In this document: positions 7,521 through 16,041 of the stretch, in pieces
Numbering within the stretch: position 1 is the stretch's first letter
How the letters are laid out: each line of letters begins with the position of its first letter
IMG/VR virus record: IMGVR_UViG_3300009370_000215
Location: 1-20,278 of that record
Direction: 5' to 3' (one strand)
Length of the DNA stretch: 20,278 bases
Source of the DNA: a virus
Program-made: the position numbers and the translations under genes
The notes under the pieces: generated by a model
The model's database searches: none
What the model saw: the letters and a program-made list of their open reading frames with translations, nothing else
What the model was told of the DNA's origin: nothing

Positions 7521-8741
7521 TTATTTAAATTTTTTGGATTTAGGATCCCATGTTAAAACTTTTTTACCTTTAACTAATTTTAATTTTCCATCCTTAGTGT
7601 AATAATGTTGCCCATCTATTACATCTGCTTTATCTTTAGGCCACATTTCAAAATAAGTAATATCTAGTCCAGTGTTATCAATTGATCGTGCTACTTTGGC
7701 TGCTTCTGCCTCAGTGTCAAAAATTTCTGAGTCAATTAAAATGTCAGTATTCATTTTTACTCTACCCTCAGCTGTAGCCTCTCTAGTCGCCGTTCCTCTT
7801 TCAAGGACTTTATCACCAATTCTCTTATTCCAGTCAGCAAGGCTTTCACCTTTTCTTTGAGGGTAAATCTTTTTAAGATCTCTTATTTGTTTACCTACAG
7901 GACCTGCTTCTGTTTCTTGTAATGCAATCTTCATTGCAAGTTCAGCAGGAACTCTATCACCTTTTCTTTTAGTCTCTGCAATTCTAGTTAAACCTTCTAA
8001 TGGTTGTTCTGCTGCTTTACCTATTGCTCTAGTTAAAGAACCGCCTGGTTGTGCCATTAAGTTAGCACCAAATTTTGCTAGTTCTAAATATTTTTGTCTA
8101 TTCATTTCGCTATCATCAACACCCATCGTTGATTGTAACAAAGGTAATATATCTTCGTAGATAGCTTTGACATCACTCTCTCTTGTATTGTCACCTACTA
8201 CAACTTCTTTAGTTGTATCAATAACTGAATCACCTTCATCAGTTTTACTCTCTACTTCAGTCTCCCCTTCTTTTTCAATAATATTTCCTGCTTCATCTCT
8301 TTTAGTTCCTGACCATTTATCAATGAGTGCTTGTTTGGTATTATAAACAGGAGTATCTAAATCTGAACCTGTAATCCAATTGATTCCGTGTTTTATAGGA
8401 TTAGTTACATAGTTACCCATAAAGTCACCAGTCCAACCTATAAATTCTCTACCCCCTGAATCAATAGCATCTCCTAATGAAGAGTAGTCATACAAATAAT
8501 CTTTAGCTTGTTCTGGAGTCATTTCACCATAAGGTGCTGGTGGAATATCTAATGCATCTTTCCACCAAGATTGAGATTCTTCAACACTATCTCCTTCAGC
8601 ATAACCTGGTCGAACTAAAGAATTAATACCAACCATATTACCATCAGCATGGGCTGATCTATCTACTAACCCAGTCATAATGCCTTCGTTAGCAGACCCA
8701 CCCCTTCTGAACATAGGTCTTTTTAAAATTCTATCTGCCAT
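7521..8741 (-). CDS. Internal virion protein candidate with RRGG/AEG N-terminal motifs
   Basis: A 406-residue product. It opens with a basic stretch ending in FRRGG (residues 11-15) followed by SANEGIMTGLVDRSAHADG, and then GYAEGDSVEES (46-56). I recognise the FRRGG...GIMTGL opening as recurrent in marine phage proteins of this operon position. The middle is rich in Asp/Glu/Thr (about 160-200), followed by a helical region with YLELAKFGANLMAQPGGSLTRAIG. The C-terminal 70 residues contain TEAEAAKVARSIDNTG and a WPKDKADVIDGQHYYTKDGKL block that looks like a small beta fold. No catalytic motif is seen. It starts 1 nt after the stop of the 310-residue gene, and its position between other ejection-protein candidates suggests an internal virion protein. 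Function otherwise unknown. Confidence 0.87.
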   Translation of the reverse strand: MADRILKRPMFRRGGSANEGIMTGLVDRSAHADGNMVGINSLVRPGYAEGDSVEESQSWWKDALDIPPAPYGEMTPEQAKDYLYDYSSLGDAIDSGGREFIGWTGDFMGNYVTNPIKHGINWITGSDLDTPVYNTKQALIDKWSGTKRDEAGNIIEKEGETEVESKTDEGDSVIDTTKEVVVGDNTRESDVKAIYEDILPLLQSTMGVDDSEMNRQKYLELAKFGANLMAQPGGSLTRAIGKAAEQPLEGLTRIAETKRKGDRVPAELAMKIALQETEAGPVGKQIRDLKKIYPQRKGESLADWNKRIGDKVLERGTATREATAEGRVKMNTDILIDSEIFDTEAEAAKVARSIDNTGLDITYFEMWPKDKADVIDGQHYYTKDGKLKLVKGKKVLTWDPKSKKFK

Positions 8742-8742
8742 T

Positions 8743-9675
8743 TTATCTTAATGCTCCGTAGATTCCAGCTAAGCTAGTTCCAATTCCTAATGCACTTTGC
8801 AATGGACTTGGTGATGGTTGCGTTGTAGTTGTTTGACCAAAGTTCTGCATACCACCCATCATTCCAGTTACCCCTTGACCAAAGATTCCTAATCGTTTGT
8901 AAGGTTCATCAACAGCTAATTGTGCTGCTTGTCTTGAAGCATCTAAGCCCGCTTGTGTTTGTGCTTGTTGTACTCCACCGACTGCACCTAGAGTTTGAAT
9001 GTCTGCTCTTTGAGCTCCTGGTAAGAATTGTCCTAAACCTTGTTGTGCTGTTGCTAATTGTTGCTGTTGACCAAAAGCTGTTTGTGCTGCTTGTTGTGCT
9101 TGACCAAAACCTTGTTGTAACATTTTTGCTTGTAATGCTGCTCTGTTTAAATCTGATTGTGATTGGTATTCAGCTGCTTGAACACCATGTCTTGCTCCAC
9201 CGAATGCTCCTGCGGACATAGCACTTTGTCCAATTTTATTTCTGTTAATAGCTGCTTGTTTATCAAAATCTTGTAGCGTTGCATCGATGACATCCTTTTG
9301 ATAAGGAGACATAAAATCTTTATAAGCATCTGCACCTGTTAATCCACCTGCTTTAGTAATGGCTGCTTCTGCCGCTGTAACATAAGGTTGATAAGCACCG
9401 ATTCCTGATTTAGCAAGTTCTGCTGCTTTAGTTTGTAACCAGTCTTGACCTGCAACTTGCGGTGCAAGTTCGGCCATTCCTGCTTTTGTAATTCCAAATT
9501 GTTGAGCTGCCTTTTGTCTTTGTGCCCATTGTGCCGCAGTCTCTCCTGGTTGTTGAGTTGCAGCTGTAGTTGTAACCGGTTGACCAACTTGTTTAGTAAG
9601 TTGATCTGAATATGTTTTACCTAATGCTTCTATAAACTGCGGTGGTAATTGTCGTACGGTTGAAGTGTCTGCCAT
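8743..9675 (-). CDS. Gln/Ala-rich internal virion (DNA transfer) protein candidate
   Basis: A 310-residue, almost wholly helical protein, rich in Gln, Ala and Gly. After an acidic-to-neutral N-terminus there is FMSPYQKDVIDATLQDFDKQ near residue 122, then AMSAGAFGGARHGVQAAEYQ (about 153-172), a signature I recognise from marine phage virion proteins in this operon position. The Gln/Ala-rich part (about 180-260) resembles pore-forming or ejection proteins such as P22 gp7/gp20 in composition only. A glycine-rich hydrophobic end (SALGIGTSLAGIYGALR) could contact membrane. It begins by a TAATG coupling to the preceding gene. The repeated CAA/GCT-type codons keep other frames open too, but those are shadows. 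I infer a role as one of the proteins that leave the capsid with the DNA. Confidence 0.88.
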   Translation of the reverse strand: MADTSTVRQLPPQFIEALGKTYSDQLTKQVGQPVTTTAATQQPGETAAQWAQRQKAAQQFGITKAGMAELAPQVAGQDWLQTKAAELAKSGIGAYQPYVTAAEAAITKAGGLTGADAYKDFMSPYQKDVIDATLQDFDKQAAINRNKIGQSAMSAGAFGGARHGVQAAEYQSQSDLNRAALQAKMLQQGFGQAQQAAQTAFGQQQQLATAQQGLGQFLPGAQRADIQTLGAVGGVQQAQTQAGLDASRQAAQLAVDEPYKRLGIFGQGVTGMMGGMQNFGQTTTTQPSPSPLQSALGIGTSLAGIYGALR

Positions 9676-10880
9676 TATGCTACCCTATTTTCTAATTGTT
9701 TCATTGTATCATACATCTTTTGAGCGCCTTTATCAACGCTTCCTCCACCTGCCGCTCTTACTGCGTCTGCCGTGAAGACGAATTCATTTTTACTTAATCT
9801 TGCAGGAACATCATCTGCTTTTTCTTTTTTGCCTAAAGGAACAAATCCTCCCATTCTATAATCTTTTTCATAGCCACCTAGATCCATAAGACCTCCTGTA
9901 GCCGCTCCTTGTCTAGTAGTAATATCTACAGCTTCTTCAAACGAAGCCCCTTGATCTATAAGATCTCCTACTTTATCTTTTTTCGCTGCTTTTCTTTTCC
10001 TTTTTTCTCTATGGCCTAGCATATCTTGAGCTTCACCTTCTTCCATTCCAGCTTTTAAGAGAGTTGCTAATCCTTTTGCTCCTGCTGAAGCCATACCAAG
10101 AGGTGTCATCATAGCAACAGTTTTTCCAATTCTATGTATCATTTCTTTTGAAATATCAGGAAGGCCGTCATAAATTTTCTTTGCTTCATCATAAGTAAAC
10201 ATAGCTGCACCTACAGGCGTTGCTCTGTATAATACTTTAGCTACTTCTGTTAAAGTCTCTTGTAATTTTTCCATTCCAGTTGGCGTTGGAACATCTTCTG
10301 TTATTGTTTCCTGATCCGCGATCTCTTCTTCATCGACTTCGCCACCTTCTGCATAACCAATCAGTCCACCATCCTTAGCACCACCTTCTCCGTATTCAGA
10401 TAAGTTCGTAGTTAAGAACTCTTCTAAATCTTCATCAGAAGCAGTTGGGTTAACATTCTTATAATATTTTTCTAGATAAGGTTTTAAAGTTCTAATTCTG
10501 TCAATGTATTCGTCGTCCTCTTCTTCAGGTTGTTTAGCGAGCATACTTGCTAGACCGCCTCCAAGTCCAAGAGCCATGGCTCCTTTACCTATGGAACCTT
10601 TACTAAATAAACCTTTTAATCCACCTAATAAACCTTTTGATTTAAATCCCATTGAAGGAGGTAATGTTTTACCACCAAATAAAGAACCAAATCCTGGAAG
10701 ATTTCCAAATTTAAATCCACCTGCACCGAATCCTCCACCTAATCCATAGGCTCCAAGGCCTAACATTGCTGCTTTTCCTATAGGGCTTTTAAAGATTTTC
10801 TTAATTGGACGGGTAATCTTTTTAACCAGACTCCCTAGTCCGTATAATTGTCTTGGATTTTGCATTCGTGAAATTGGCAT
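9675..10880 (-). CDS. Internal virion protein candidate with tape-measure-like C-terminal signature
   Basis: A 401-residue protein with three parts. Residues 1-115 are basic and glycine-rich with hydrophobic runs (AMLGLGAYGLGGGFGAGG; ALGLGGGLASML), a candidate membrane-active region. Residues 116-200 are acidic and include GYAEGGEVDEEE (175-186). Residues 205-330 are helical with a basic cluster REKRKRKAAKK (291-301). The end carries MGGFVPLGKKEKADDVPARL (343-362) followed by SKNEFVFTADAVRAAGGG. That last block resembles the D-VPA-L-GEFV-AV-G element found near the C-termini of many siphovirus tape measure proteins, but the coiled-coil rod of a tape measure is missing. I recognise the same ending in other marine phages. 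It ends in a TAATG junction to the next gene. The ATG at 10880 has no good ribosome site, so the start is less certain; Met6 is an alternative. Confidence 0.87.
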   Translation of the reverse strand: MPISRMQNPRQLYGLGSLVKKITRPIKKIFKSPIGKAAMLGLGAYGLGGGFGAGGFKFGNLPGFGSLFGGKTLPPSMGFKSKGLLGGLKGLFSKGSIGKGAMALGLGGGLASMLAKQPEEEDDEYIDRIRTLKPYLEKYYKNVNPTASDEDLEEFLTTNLSEYGEGGAKDGGLIGYAEGGEVDEEEIADQETITEDVPTPTGMEKLQETLTEVAKVLYRATPVGAAMFTYDEAKKIYDGLPDISKEMIHRIGKTVAMMTPLGMASAGAKGLATLLKAGMEEGEAQDMLGHREKRKRKAAKKDKVGDLIDQGASFEEAVDITTRQGAATGGLMDLGGYEKDYRMGGFVPLGKKEKADDVPARLSKNEFVFTADAVRAAGGGSVDKGAQKMYDTMKQLENRVA

Positions 10881-10911
10881 AGTTTATTAAAATATCCTAT
10901 TTTACTTTGTT

Positions 10912-11160
10912 TTACAATCCTTTGGTTTGAGCACCTAAGATAACCTGCTTAACTTTAACATGAACATCTCTTTTAATATGTTCTCTTTTAGTAGGTGTAT
11001 CTGGGTGGTCGACATCATCATCAGCTTCTTTATCTGACATATATTCTTGGCCTGTTTCAGTATTAGTAAGTGTTACTTCTACTTCAGGTGTAATAACTCT
11101 AACGTCTTTACCGTCTATTTTTTGTACTTCGTCTTTAGCTTCTTGTTCTATAAAAGGCAT
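10912..11160 (-). CDS. Small acidic conserved marine-phage protein
   Basis: An 82-residue protein with EVEVTLTNTETGQEYMSDKE (27-46) and a following acidic DDDVDHPDTPTKREHIKRDV, then KVKQVILGAQTKGL. I recognise the combination 'LTNTETGQEY ... EADxDV ... HIxRDV' from genes placed next to virion genes in other marine phages; no function is known to me. The acidic middle and basic end suggest partner binding or a scaffold-like role, which is a guess. ATG 11160 is supported by AGGAG, and this ribosome site overlaps the TAG stop of the preceding gene (TAGGAG), so the two are probably translated in turn by the same ribosomes. Confidence 0.83.
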   Translation of the reverse strand: MPFIEQEAKDEVQKIDGKDVRVITPEVEVTLTNTETGQEYMSDKEADDDVDHPDTPTKREHIKRDVHVKVKQVILGAQTKGL

Positions 11161-11167
11161 ATATCTC

Positions 11168-11506
11168 CTATGATCTACTTATTTGTAGCACAGCTGCAGT
11201 CATTTTAATAACATTTCCTGTAGCACATTGCATCTTTAATTTATCCCCTGATTCAAGTATAATAAGGTTATTAAAAGTCAATAAATCAATACTCCCACTT
11301 GCATTTATACTCACTTTATCCCATTCATAATCAGTAGTGCTCGATGAATCATATATTTTAATCTCTACATCTAAAGCACCACTATGACTATTAAATAACT
11401 TAACACTTTTAACAATACTCGTTGTTCCATCAGGCGATTCATACATATCATCGTATGACCCAGCAGAGGTAATTTTTGCTTGAATATTAGTATAAACATT
11501 AGCCAT
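11168..11506 (-). CDS. Small beta-sandwich virion protein candidate
   Basis: A 112-residue protein with alternating hydrophobic and polar residues typical of beta strands: TTSIVKSVKLFN (28-39), LDVEIKIYDS (44-53), INASGSIDLL, NLIILESGDKLKMQ (80-93) and a final MTAAVLQIS. The layout, a signal element 'SIVKSV', then VEIKIYD, then ESGDKLK, is a pattern I recognise from small structural proteins in marine phages, where decoration or neck roles have been suggested. It starts in a TAATG junction with the 54-residue gene and ends where the ribosome site of the 82-residue gene begins. A virion surface or connector role is an inference from fold type and position. Confidence 0.83.
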   Translation of the reverse strand: MANVYTNIQAKITSAGSYDDMYESPDGTTSIVKSVKLFNSHSGALDVEIKIYDSSSTTDYEWDKVSINASGSIDLLTFNNLIILESGDKLKMQCATGNVIKMTAAVLQISRS

Positions 11507-11670
11507 TACGATAAAAAGAAATTAAATCTTTCTTGCTCCTCTCTCTCCTGAGTTAAAAATGTTGAATTTAATTGTTCAACAATCGCATGTATTGCTCTAG
11601 AAATTTGACGTTGGTTGTCAACTTCGTATTGTGGTTTTGCCTCAGGTACTCTTACTACAATCTTAGCCAT
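11506..11670 (-). CDS. 54-residue conserved late protein
   Basis: A short gene translated as MAKIVVRVPEAKPQYEVDNQ followed by RQISRAIHAIVEQLNSTFLT and an end QEREEQERFNFFLS. The N-terminal VRVPEPKPQYE-like strand and the helix with QLNSTFLTQEREEQ...FNFF are features I recognise from an equally small gene placed here in marine phages, although I know no role. ATG 11670 overlaps the stop of the 447-residue gene by 8 nt, and its TAA forms a TAATG with the ATG of the 112-residue gene, so it fits exactly into the operon. The tight couplings on both sides are the main evidence that it is real. The helical half looks amphipathic, so oligomerisation or binding to a larger virion protein is likely. 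Confidence 0.8.
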   Translation of the reverse strand: MAKIVVRVPEAKPQYEVDNQRQISRAIHAIVEQLNSTFLTQEREEQERFNFFLS

Positions 11671-13006
11671 ATAATAATCCTGCTAGACCTCCAAATTTTT
11701 TCTGATCTCGTTCATGTTTTTTATAAAACTTAATAAAGGTTGGATGTTTTTCATGCATAGAACCTAACTCTGGATTCATTTTATATATTTTTTTCCATCC
11801 TAAATATTCTGCGTCTTTACTTAAATCAGCATCCACCATTCCACCTTCAGCCCAGTGGTGACCACTTGGATGACCACTTGCTCCTGGCCGTGAGTAACTA
11901 CTTCCACTTGATTTACTCGATGAACTTTTACTAGATTTACTAGAACCACTCCAACCTGTGGCTGTATGTGGGTTAGGGTTACCTCCTGTATACCCTTGAG
12001 ATTTTCCATAAGCTGAATGAGGATTAACTGTTGATGCTCCACTTTTAGAATCTTTTTTAGCAGCGGCTTTGTTTATTTTATTTTCATCTTTATCCACTCC
12101 ACCTTGAACTCGAGCCACATCTTTTTTCATAACTTCTTGGTTGTGCTTGTATATTTTTTCATTAAAGTTTTTTTGCTTATTCATGTTAGTATAAAAATTA
12201 TATTTAGCTAAGTTCATTTTGTTCATTTTATTTGCTCTTGCGACAGCGGCTTTATTGGTTCCGATATACTGTCCTGTAACTGGATCAAAACTGAACTCAT
12301 CATCGCTGAGACCTTTTCCATATTTTTCAAATATTTTTCCACCTTTACCTAAAATGTTACCAAGTTTTTCTGATTCTTTACCAACCCTCTCTGCGTAATT
12401 ACCGAAAGCTGACCTAACATTTAAACCAAATGGGTCTTTAGATAATCCAGATGTGTTTTCACCAAACACTGTTGGTCCTGTATAGCCCATATTCATTTCA
12501 ATAAATTGTTGGTCTGTTGGAGATAGTTTATCAAACTGATCGAAACTACTTAAGATACCACTAATTGGTCCTTTAAAATTACTTAAAAAATTACCTATTC
12601 CAGATTTAGTTTTATTCCACCCCGCTTGCATTTTTCCTGCTTTAGTTAAGGCTTGGGGAATCTGCATATTATTGCCAACATAAAAACCAGCATCAGCAGG
12701 ATTAACATCCTGCCTTTGAGTTGGAAAACCAAAAAAACTATCCTTAAGAGTAGGGTTATTTTTATTTTGCCATGCATCCCATCCTCTTTTATAAAAATTT
12801 GATGCATTCATCATTGGATCACCTACTTGCATCGCTCCTTGACCTAGTCCATCGCCACCTGGTTGATAGGCTTGCGTAATACCTCCACCGCCTCCACCCC
12901 CTGGAGTAGCGTTGGGGTTTCCTCCTCCTAGATACCAACGATATACATCGTAAGCACTTCCACTGGGTTCATTACCCATCCAATTCATATAAGGCATTGC
13001 AACCAT
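11663..13006 (-). CDS. Gly/Ser/Lys-rich virion protein with AEGG motif
   Basis: A 447-residue protein. Residues 1-45 are aromatic and glycine-rich with seven consecutive glycines (36-42). The centre (about 115-240) has short helices and GP/NP turns. Residues 255-320 are highly basic and helical (MNKMNLAKYNFYTNMNKQKN and following). A Ser/Lys linker (353-370) leads to HHWAEGGMVDADLSKDAEYL (383-402) and a compact basic C-terminal domain ending KKFGGLAGLLYG. The low-complexity linker separates two independently folding parts. The AEGG motif is shared with two internal virion protein candidates of the same operon, so I infer a virion protein too, perhaps internal. I recognise no catalytic site. 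It begins in a TAATG junction with a GGGAG site and ends overlapping the 54-residue gene. Confidence 0.85.
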   Translation of the reverse strand: MVAMPYMNWMGNEPSGSAYDVYRWYLGGGNPNATPGGGGGGGITQAYQPGGDGLGQGAMQVGDPMMNASNFYKRGWDAWQNKNNPTLKDSFFGFPTQRQDVNPADAGFYVGNNMQIPQALTKAGKMQAGWNKTKSGIGNFLSNFKGPISGILSSFDQFDKLSPTDQQFIEMNMGYTGPTVFGENTSGLSKDPFGLNVRSAFGNYAERVGKESEKLGNILGKGGKIFEKYGKGLSDDEFSFDPVTGQYIGTNKAAVARANKMNKMNLAKYNFYTNMNKQKNFNEKIYKHNQEVMKKDVARVQGGVDKDENKINKAAAKKDSKSGASTVNPHSAYGKSQGYTGGNPNPHTATGWSGSSKSSKSSSSKSSGSSYSRPGASGHPSGHHWAEGGMVDADLSKDAEYLGWKKIYKMNPELGSMHEKHPTFIKFYKKHERDQKKFGGLAGLLYG

Positions 13007-15291
13007 TATCTTCTCCCGTCAGGTTTTAAATCAATTCTTAATGTTCCAAATCTCCAATCCTCACCTGAAGAATTATTTGCTATTTGAACATTGGCAAATC
13101 TTCCTCTTGCTCGAGTGTTGAATTTTTGCGTACTAGATGTTACACTAAAAGGGCTATAAGGGCTAGTGGTTTGATTATCTGATGGATAACGTTTTACCCC
13201 CATCGTAAAAGTAGCAGTCCCTGTTAATGTCTTAAAATTAGGTATAACTCTGCTTAAAGAAAGAAAATATTCTCCGTCTCCTTGTAAATCAAGGTCAAAA
13301 TCATAAGACTTAATATACGAAGTAACCGCAGTAGTAGTTCCATCTGGATTAATTTGATCCGTTCCTGTTTCGTGTTCATAAAAAGTAGTTTGACCTAAAC
13401 CTGCAGACCCTACTACATCAGGAAAACTTCCCACAGCCCCGCTATTAAATGAGGTTGAATAAGGTTTTGGATAAACAATAGCATCTATCCAAGTTGTTCT
13501 AGCTTCCGTACCCGTGTACCAAACAAGACCTGCTTGTTGGTTAGACTCACCGTAGTTAAATATAACATATCTATCATTATAAGTAGAACCTGAAGCAGGA
13601 TAATACCAAATAACTTCTGTGAATAAATTATTAATTCCTGCATAAACTTGTTGACCCTTAGTAGTGTCAAAATCATTGTAGACATAATCTTCAACCGAAG
13701 CTGTTAAAGTTTTAACCGTACCGTCAAACATAAAGAAACCGTTATTGCTAGTCCAATAAGCAACTCCATCTACTTCAACAGCTGCGTTTTGTCCTATTAA
13801 ACCACAGTTAGTTCCTACCTGTTCAAATCCAAAAGTAAAAGGCGCTCCCACAAATTTCATGGTATAAAGAGCATTATCAGTCCACACTAGAATATTTTCT
13901 TTAGCAACAATTGCTCCCATAATTCTCGTTCCATCTTGAAGTCTCTGAGAACCAGCGGCATTTGTTACATCTGGAGTATATACATTTAAATTTTCTTGAT
14001 CAGAGAACCTAATAAACATATCGTCTTGAGTGGCAGTGTTGCCAATTGTTGTTTCTGTCCCTAAATGAATTAAGTGCCGAGTAGTCGGAGACACAATTGT
14101 AAGTCGACTAGCGGTTGGATTTCCTAAATCCCCATTAATGTTAGTTGCATAATTATTTGTAGTTGTTGAAGCTCGTGCAGTAAATCTTGCATCTCCACTA
14201 ATACCCGAATCCCATGTAAAAGTTTTTCCATTTGCTATTGTTGAAACAAGCACCTGTCCCCAATTACTTAGAGACCATAAACCTGGTTCAAGTGAAACAC
14301 TAGAAGCATTGACCGCTTCTCCCCAGCCACTCCAATCGGTTGCATCATAGACTATAGTTGCATCGCTATGAGCCTGTCCGTTTGAAGTTCCAGGAGTTGC
14401 CGTTCCATAAGCACCCCTTGTAATACCTGTTAAATCATTAGAGGATATATTGGTATAAGAAATTAATTCTCCTGTACCTAGAGTTCCAACAGAAGCAACT
14501 CCTGGATTAGAAAAACTAGTGGTAGATGTTAAACTTACAGCAGTTCCAGAACCACCTGTTCCAGCGGTATCAGCTAGTAATGCACCATCTAAATCATTTG
14601 AAAGACTTCCCGCAATATTTCCACCATAGTTTCCCACACCAAAACCATAACCATATGTTTGAGCTGCGGGTCCCACTCTTTGATAAGGAGATACAATACA
14701 TGCACTTCCTGAAGTTAAATCTGAACCACCTCCTGCAGTCTCAGCTGTTGGAGATGTAATAGTAAATGTAACATTACTTGGAACGGTTATAACTTGACAA
14801 ACTTGTTTATCGCTACTTGTATATTCAATCTTGTTTTTATTTATACCTGAACCAGTAGGCATAGTAACAGATTCTAAAGCAACTATATCTCCTACTTCTA
14901 AACCGTGAGCAGATCCTGTAGTAATAGTTATAGAAGTACCGGGAGCAGTACTATTAGTAGTTATAGTAGAAGCTCCAAAAGTAGTTTGAGCCCCTGCATT
15001 ATTAGATCTCCACGGAGTAATATCGTATAGTTGTCCTTCAAAATATATAAGTAAAAATTTATCAGTACCAATAGCTACGTATCTATTTCCATCGGTATCT
15101 ACAAAGGCGTGAATTTTTCTAGCAACTCCATGAATAGTTGTGTCTGATAATAAAGAAGCCCATCCTCCTACTTTTTCAGGAAGACCATATCTAAATCTAG
15201 TGTTGTCTGAATCTATCCATCGGTTTTCTGCCCCTACCGGAGTATCCTGTTTATCAATACCGGGTTGGAATTTAAAATTGACAAGAGCCAT
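13006..15291 (-). CDS. Large beta-rich tail-hub/stabilisation-like protein
   Basis: A 761-residue, almost entirely beta protein. It opens with FKFQPGIDKQDTP (7-19), WIDSDNTRFRYGLPEKVGGW (26-45), then YVAIGTDKFLLIYFEGQLYD, an opening I recognise as widely conserved in marine podoviruses and annotated as tail or structural protein. Repeated 'xYVAIGTD', 'VLVWTDNALYTMKFVG' and 'GVAYWTSNNGFFMFDGTVKT' units (the last two near residues 475-545) look like beta-propeller blades. A Thr/Ser/Gly-rich insert (about 100-330) with a copy of SAHGLEVGDIV resembles immunoglobulin-like decoration. This is the layout of P22 gp10-type stabilisation or T7 gp12-type nozzle proteins, which close the tail tube below the portal; the similarity is of architecture only. 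The gene follows the fibre block and precedes the internal virion genes. ATG 15291 has AGGAG upstream. Confidence 0.9.
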   Translation of the reverse strand: MALVNFKFQPGIDKQDTPVGAENRWIDSDNTRFRYGLPEKVGGWASLLSDTTIHGVARKIHAFVDTDGNRYVAIGTDKFLLIYFEGQLYDITPWRSNNAGAQTTFGASTITTNSTAPGTSITITTGSAHGLEVGDIVALESVTMPTGSGINKNKIEYTSSDKQVCQVITVPSNVTFTITSPTAETAGGGSDLTSGSACIVSPYQRVGPAAQTYGYGFGVGNYGGNIAGSLSNDLDGALLADTAGTGGSGTAVSLTSTTSFSNPGVASVGTLGTGELISYTNISSNDLTGITRGAYGTATPGTSNGQAHSDATIVYDATDWSGWGEAVNASSVSLEPGLWSLSNWGQVLVSTIANGKTFTWDSGISGDARFTARASTTTNNYATNINGDLGNPTASRLTIVSPTTRHLIHLGTETTIGNTATQDDMFIRFSDQENLNVYTPDVTNAAGSQRLQDGTRIMGAIVAKENILVWTDNALYTMKFVGAPFTFGFEQVGTNCGLIGQNAAVEVDGVAYWTSNNGFFMFDGTVKTLTASVEDYVYNDFDTTKGQQVYAGINNLFTEVIWYYPASGSTYNDRYVIFNYGESNQQAGLVWYTGTEARTTWIDAIVYPKPYSTSFNSGAVGSFPDVVGSAGLGQTTFYEHETGTDQINPDGTTTAVTSYIKSYDFDLDLQGDGEYFLSLSRVIPNFKTLTGTATFTMGVKRYPSDNQTTSPYSPFSVTSSTQKFNTRARGRFANVQIANNSSGEDWRFGTLRIDLKPDGRR

Positions 15292-15302
15292 CTTTTAAGC
15301 TC

Positions 15303-16037
15303 CTATGTTGGGAATACTGTCGTATTGTTTTTATAAGCCCATCCCCTAGTAGCATCAAGATATATGAGTGTTGCTGATTGTCCATTGACAGTTAGAGCAT
15401 CATCGCTTGTTGCACTCATAATAGGCTGTCCATTTCTACCAACAGTAACATTGTTAGAATTAAAGTTTCCTCTTGAATCAATTATTGTAACTTCATCGCC
15501 TGTAGACGGTGAAGCTGGGAGAGTTACCGTTAACGCAGATGTAGATGTATTACAAAAAATTTGATCTCCTGCGACAGCTAAATAAGGTGTGTAAGTATGA
15601 TCAATTGGAACAAATCCTTTTTCCAAAAGAGTAGTAACAGTGTTCGTTCCATCAGACTTACATAGCATAGTAGCTCCAACTGGCACAGGTTGCGATGTTC
15701 CTGAAGCAGTTAAAACACTTAATGTATATTTATTAGTTCCATTTCTATTAGTATCATCTTTAATGAACCAAACTCTATTAGCCGTAGCTGGCATAGTTAA
15801 AGTTCTATTAGCCGCTAATGTACCATACAATCTAAGGTACATATTTTTACCATTAGAAGTAGCTCCATCAGTTAAAGCAAGTGTAACACTAGCTCCAGCC
15901 ATATCAATAGAGGCTACTCCAGTAGATGATTGTTCTAAAATTTGTAGATTAGTATTAGTAATTGTACCCCATTGACCAGCTTTTTCACCAGTTGTAATAA
16001 GTTCTAATTGGGTATTTGTTGAATAACTTGATGCCAT
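15303..16037 (-). CDS. Tail fibre/adhesin-type protein with GEKAGxWGxxTNTN N-terminal domain
   Basis: A 244-residue protein whose N-terminus, LELITTGEKAGQWGTITNTN (11-30) followed by LQILEQ, is a very recurrent attachment domain of marine phage tail-fibre-like proteins. Two related beta modules follow: about 40-140 (TLTMPATANRVWFIKD..., SGTSQPVPVGATMLCKSDG) and about 150-235 (GDQIFCNTSTSALTVTLPAS, DEVTIIDSRGNF, LIYLDATRGWAYK). The second module has the typical ending I know from such proteins. It is likely the base or a short fibre that links receptor-binding proteins to the tail hub encoded next. The gene starts four bases after the beta-repeat gene without a clear ribosome site, so translation probably depends on the upstream gene. 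Receptor binding is an inference. Confidence 0.87.
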   Translation of the reverse strand: MASSYSTNTQLELITTGEKAGQWGTITNTNLQILEQSSTGVASIDMAGASVTLALTDGATSNGKNMYLRLYGTLAANRTLTMPATANRVWFIKDDTNRNGTNKYTLSVLTASGTSQPVPVGATMLCKSDGTNTVTTLLEKGFVPIDHTYTPYLAVAGDQIFCNTSTSALTVTLPASPSTGDEVTIIDSRGNFNSNNVTVGRNGQPIMSATSDDALTVNGQSATLIYLDATRGWAYKNNTTVFPT

Positions 16038-16041
16038 AATT

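Noticed and set aside
6939-7556. A 205-residue plus-strand open frame opposite the start of the 1518-residue gene
   Set aside because: It is antisense to a strongly supported gene, has a composition of Ser/Pro/Ala runs mirroring the Ala/Gly-rich opposite strand, and has no ribosome site or recognisable motif.
8829-9221. A 130-residue plus-strand frame rich in Leu/Val that looks membrane-like
   Set aside because: It is the complement of the Gln/Ala-rich coding region, which gives Leu/Val/Cys-rich products by codon composition alone.
9147-9587. Two minus-strand open frames (62 and 82 residues) in another frame of the 310-residue gene
   Set aside because: Their Gln/Leu-rich, low-complexity products come from the repetitive CAA/GCT codons of the real gene; no stop/start coupling or ribosome site supports them.
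10889-10917. TTGTAA-N17-TATTTT on the minus strand before the 401-residue gene as an internal promoter
   Set aside because: Both boxes are weak matches, the -35 is formed by the stop codon of the previous gene, and the 31-nt gap is AT-rich enough to give this by chance.
2951-15291. Interpretation of the long genes as a siphovirus tail module with a tape measure protein
   Set aside because: No tail-tube, tail-assembly chaperone frameshift pair or long continuous coiled-coil rod is seen; the large proteins have glycine/alanine-rich hydrophobic parts more like ejection proteins.
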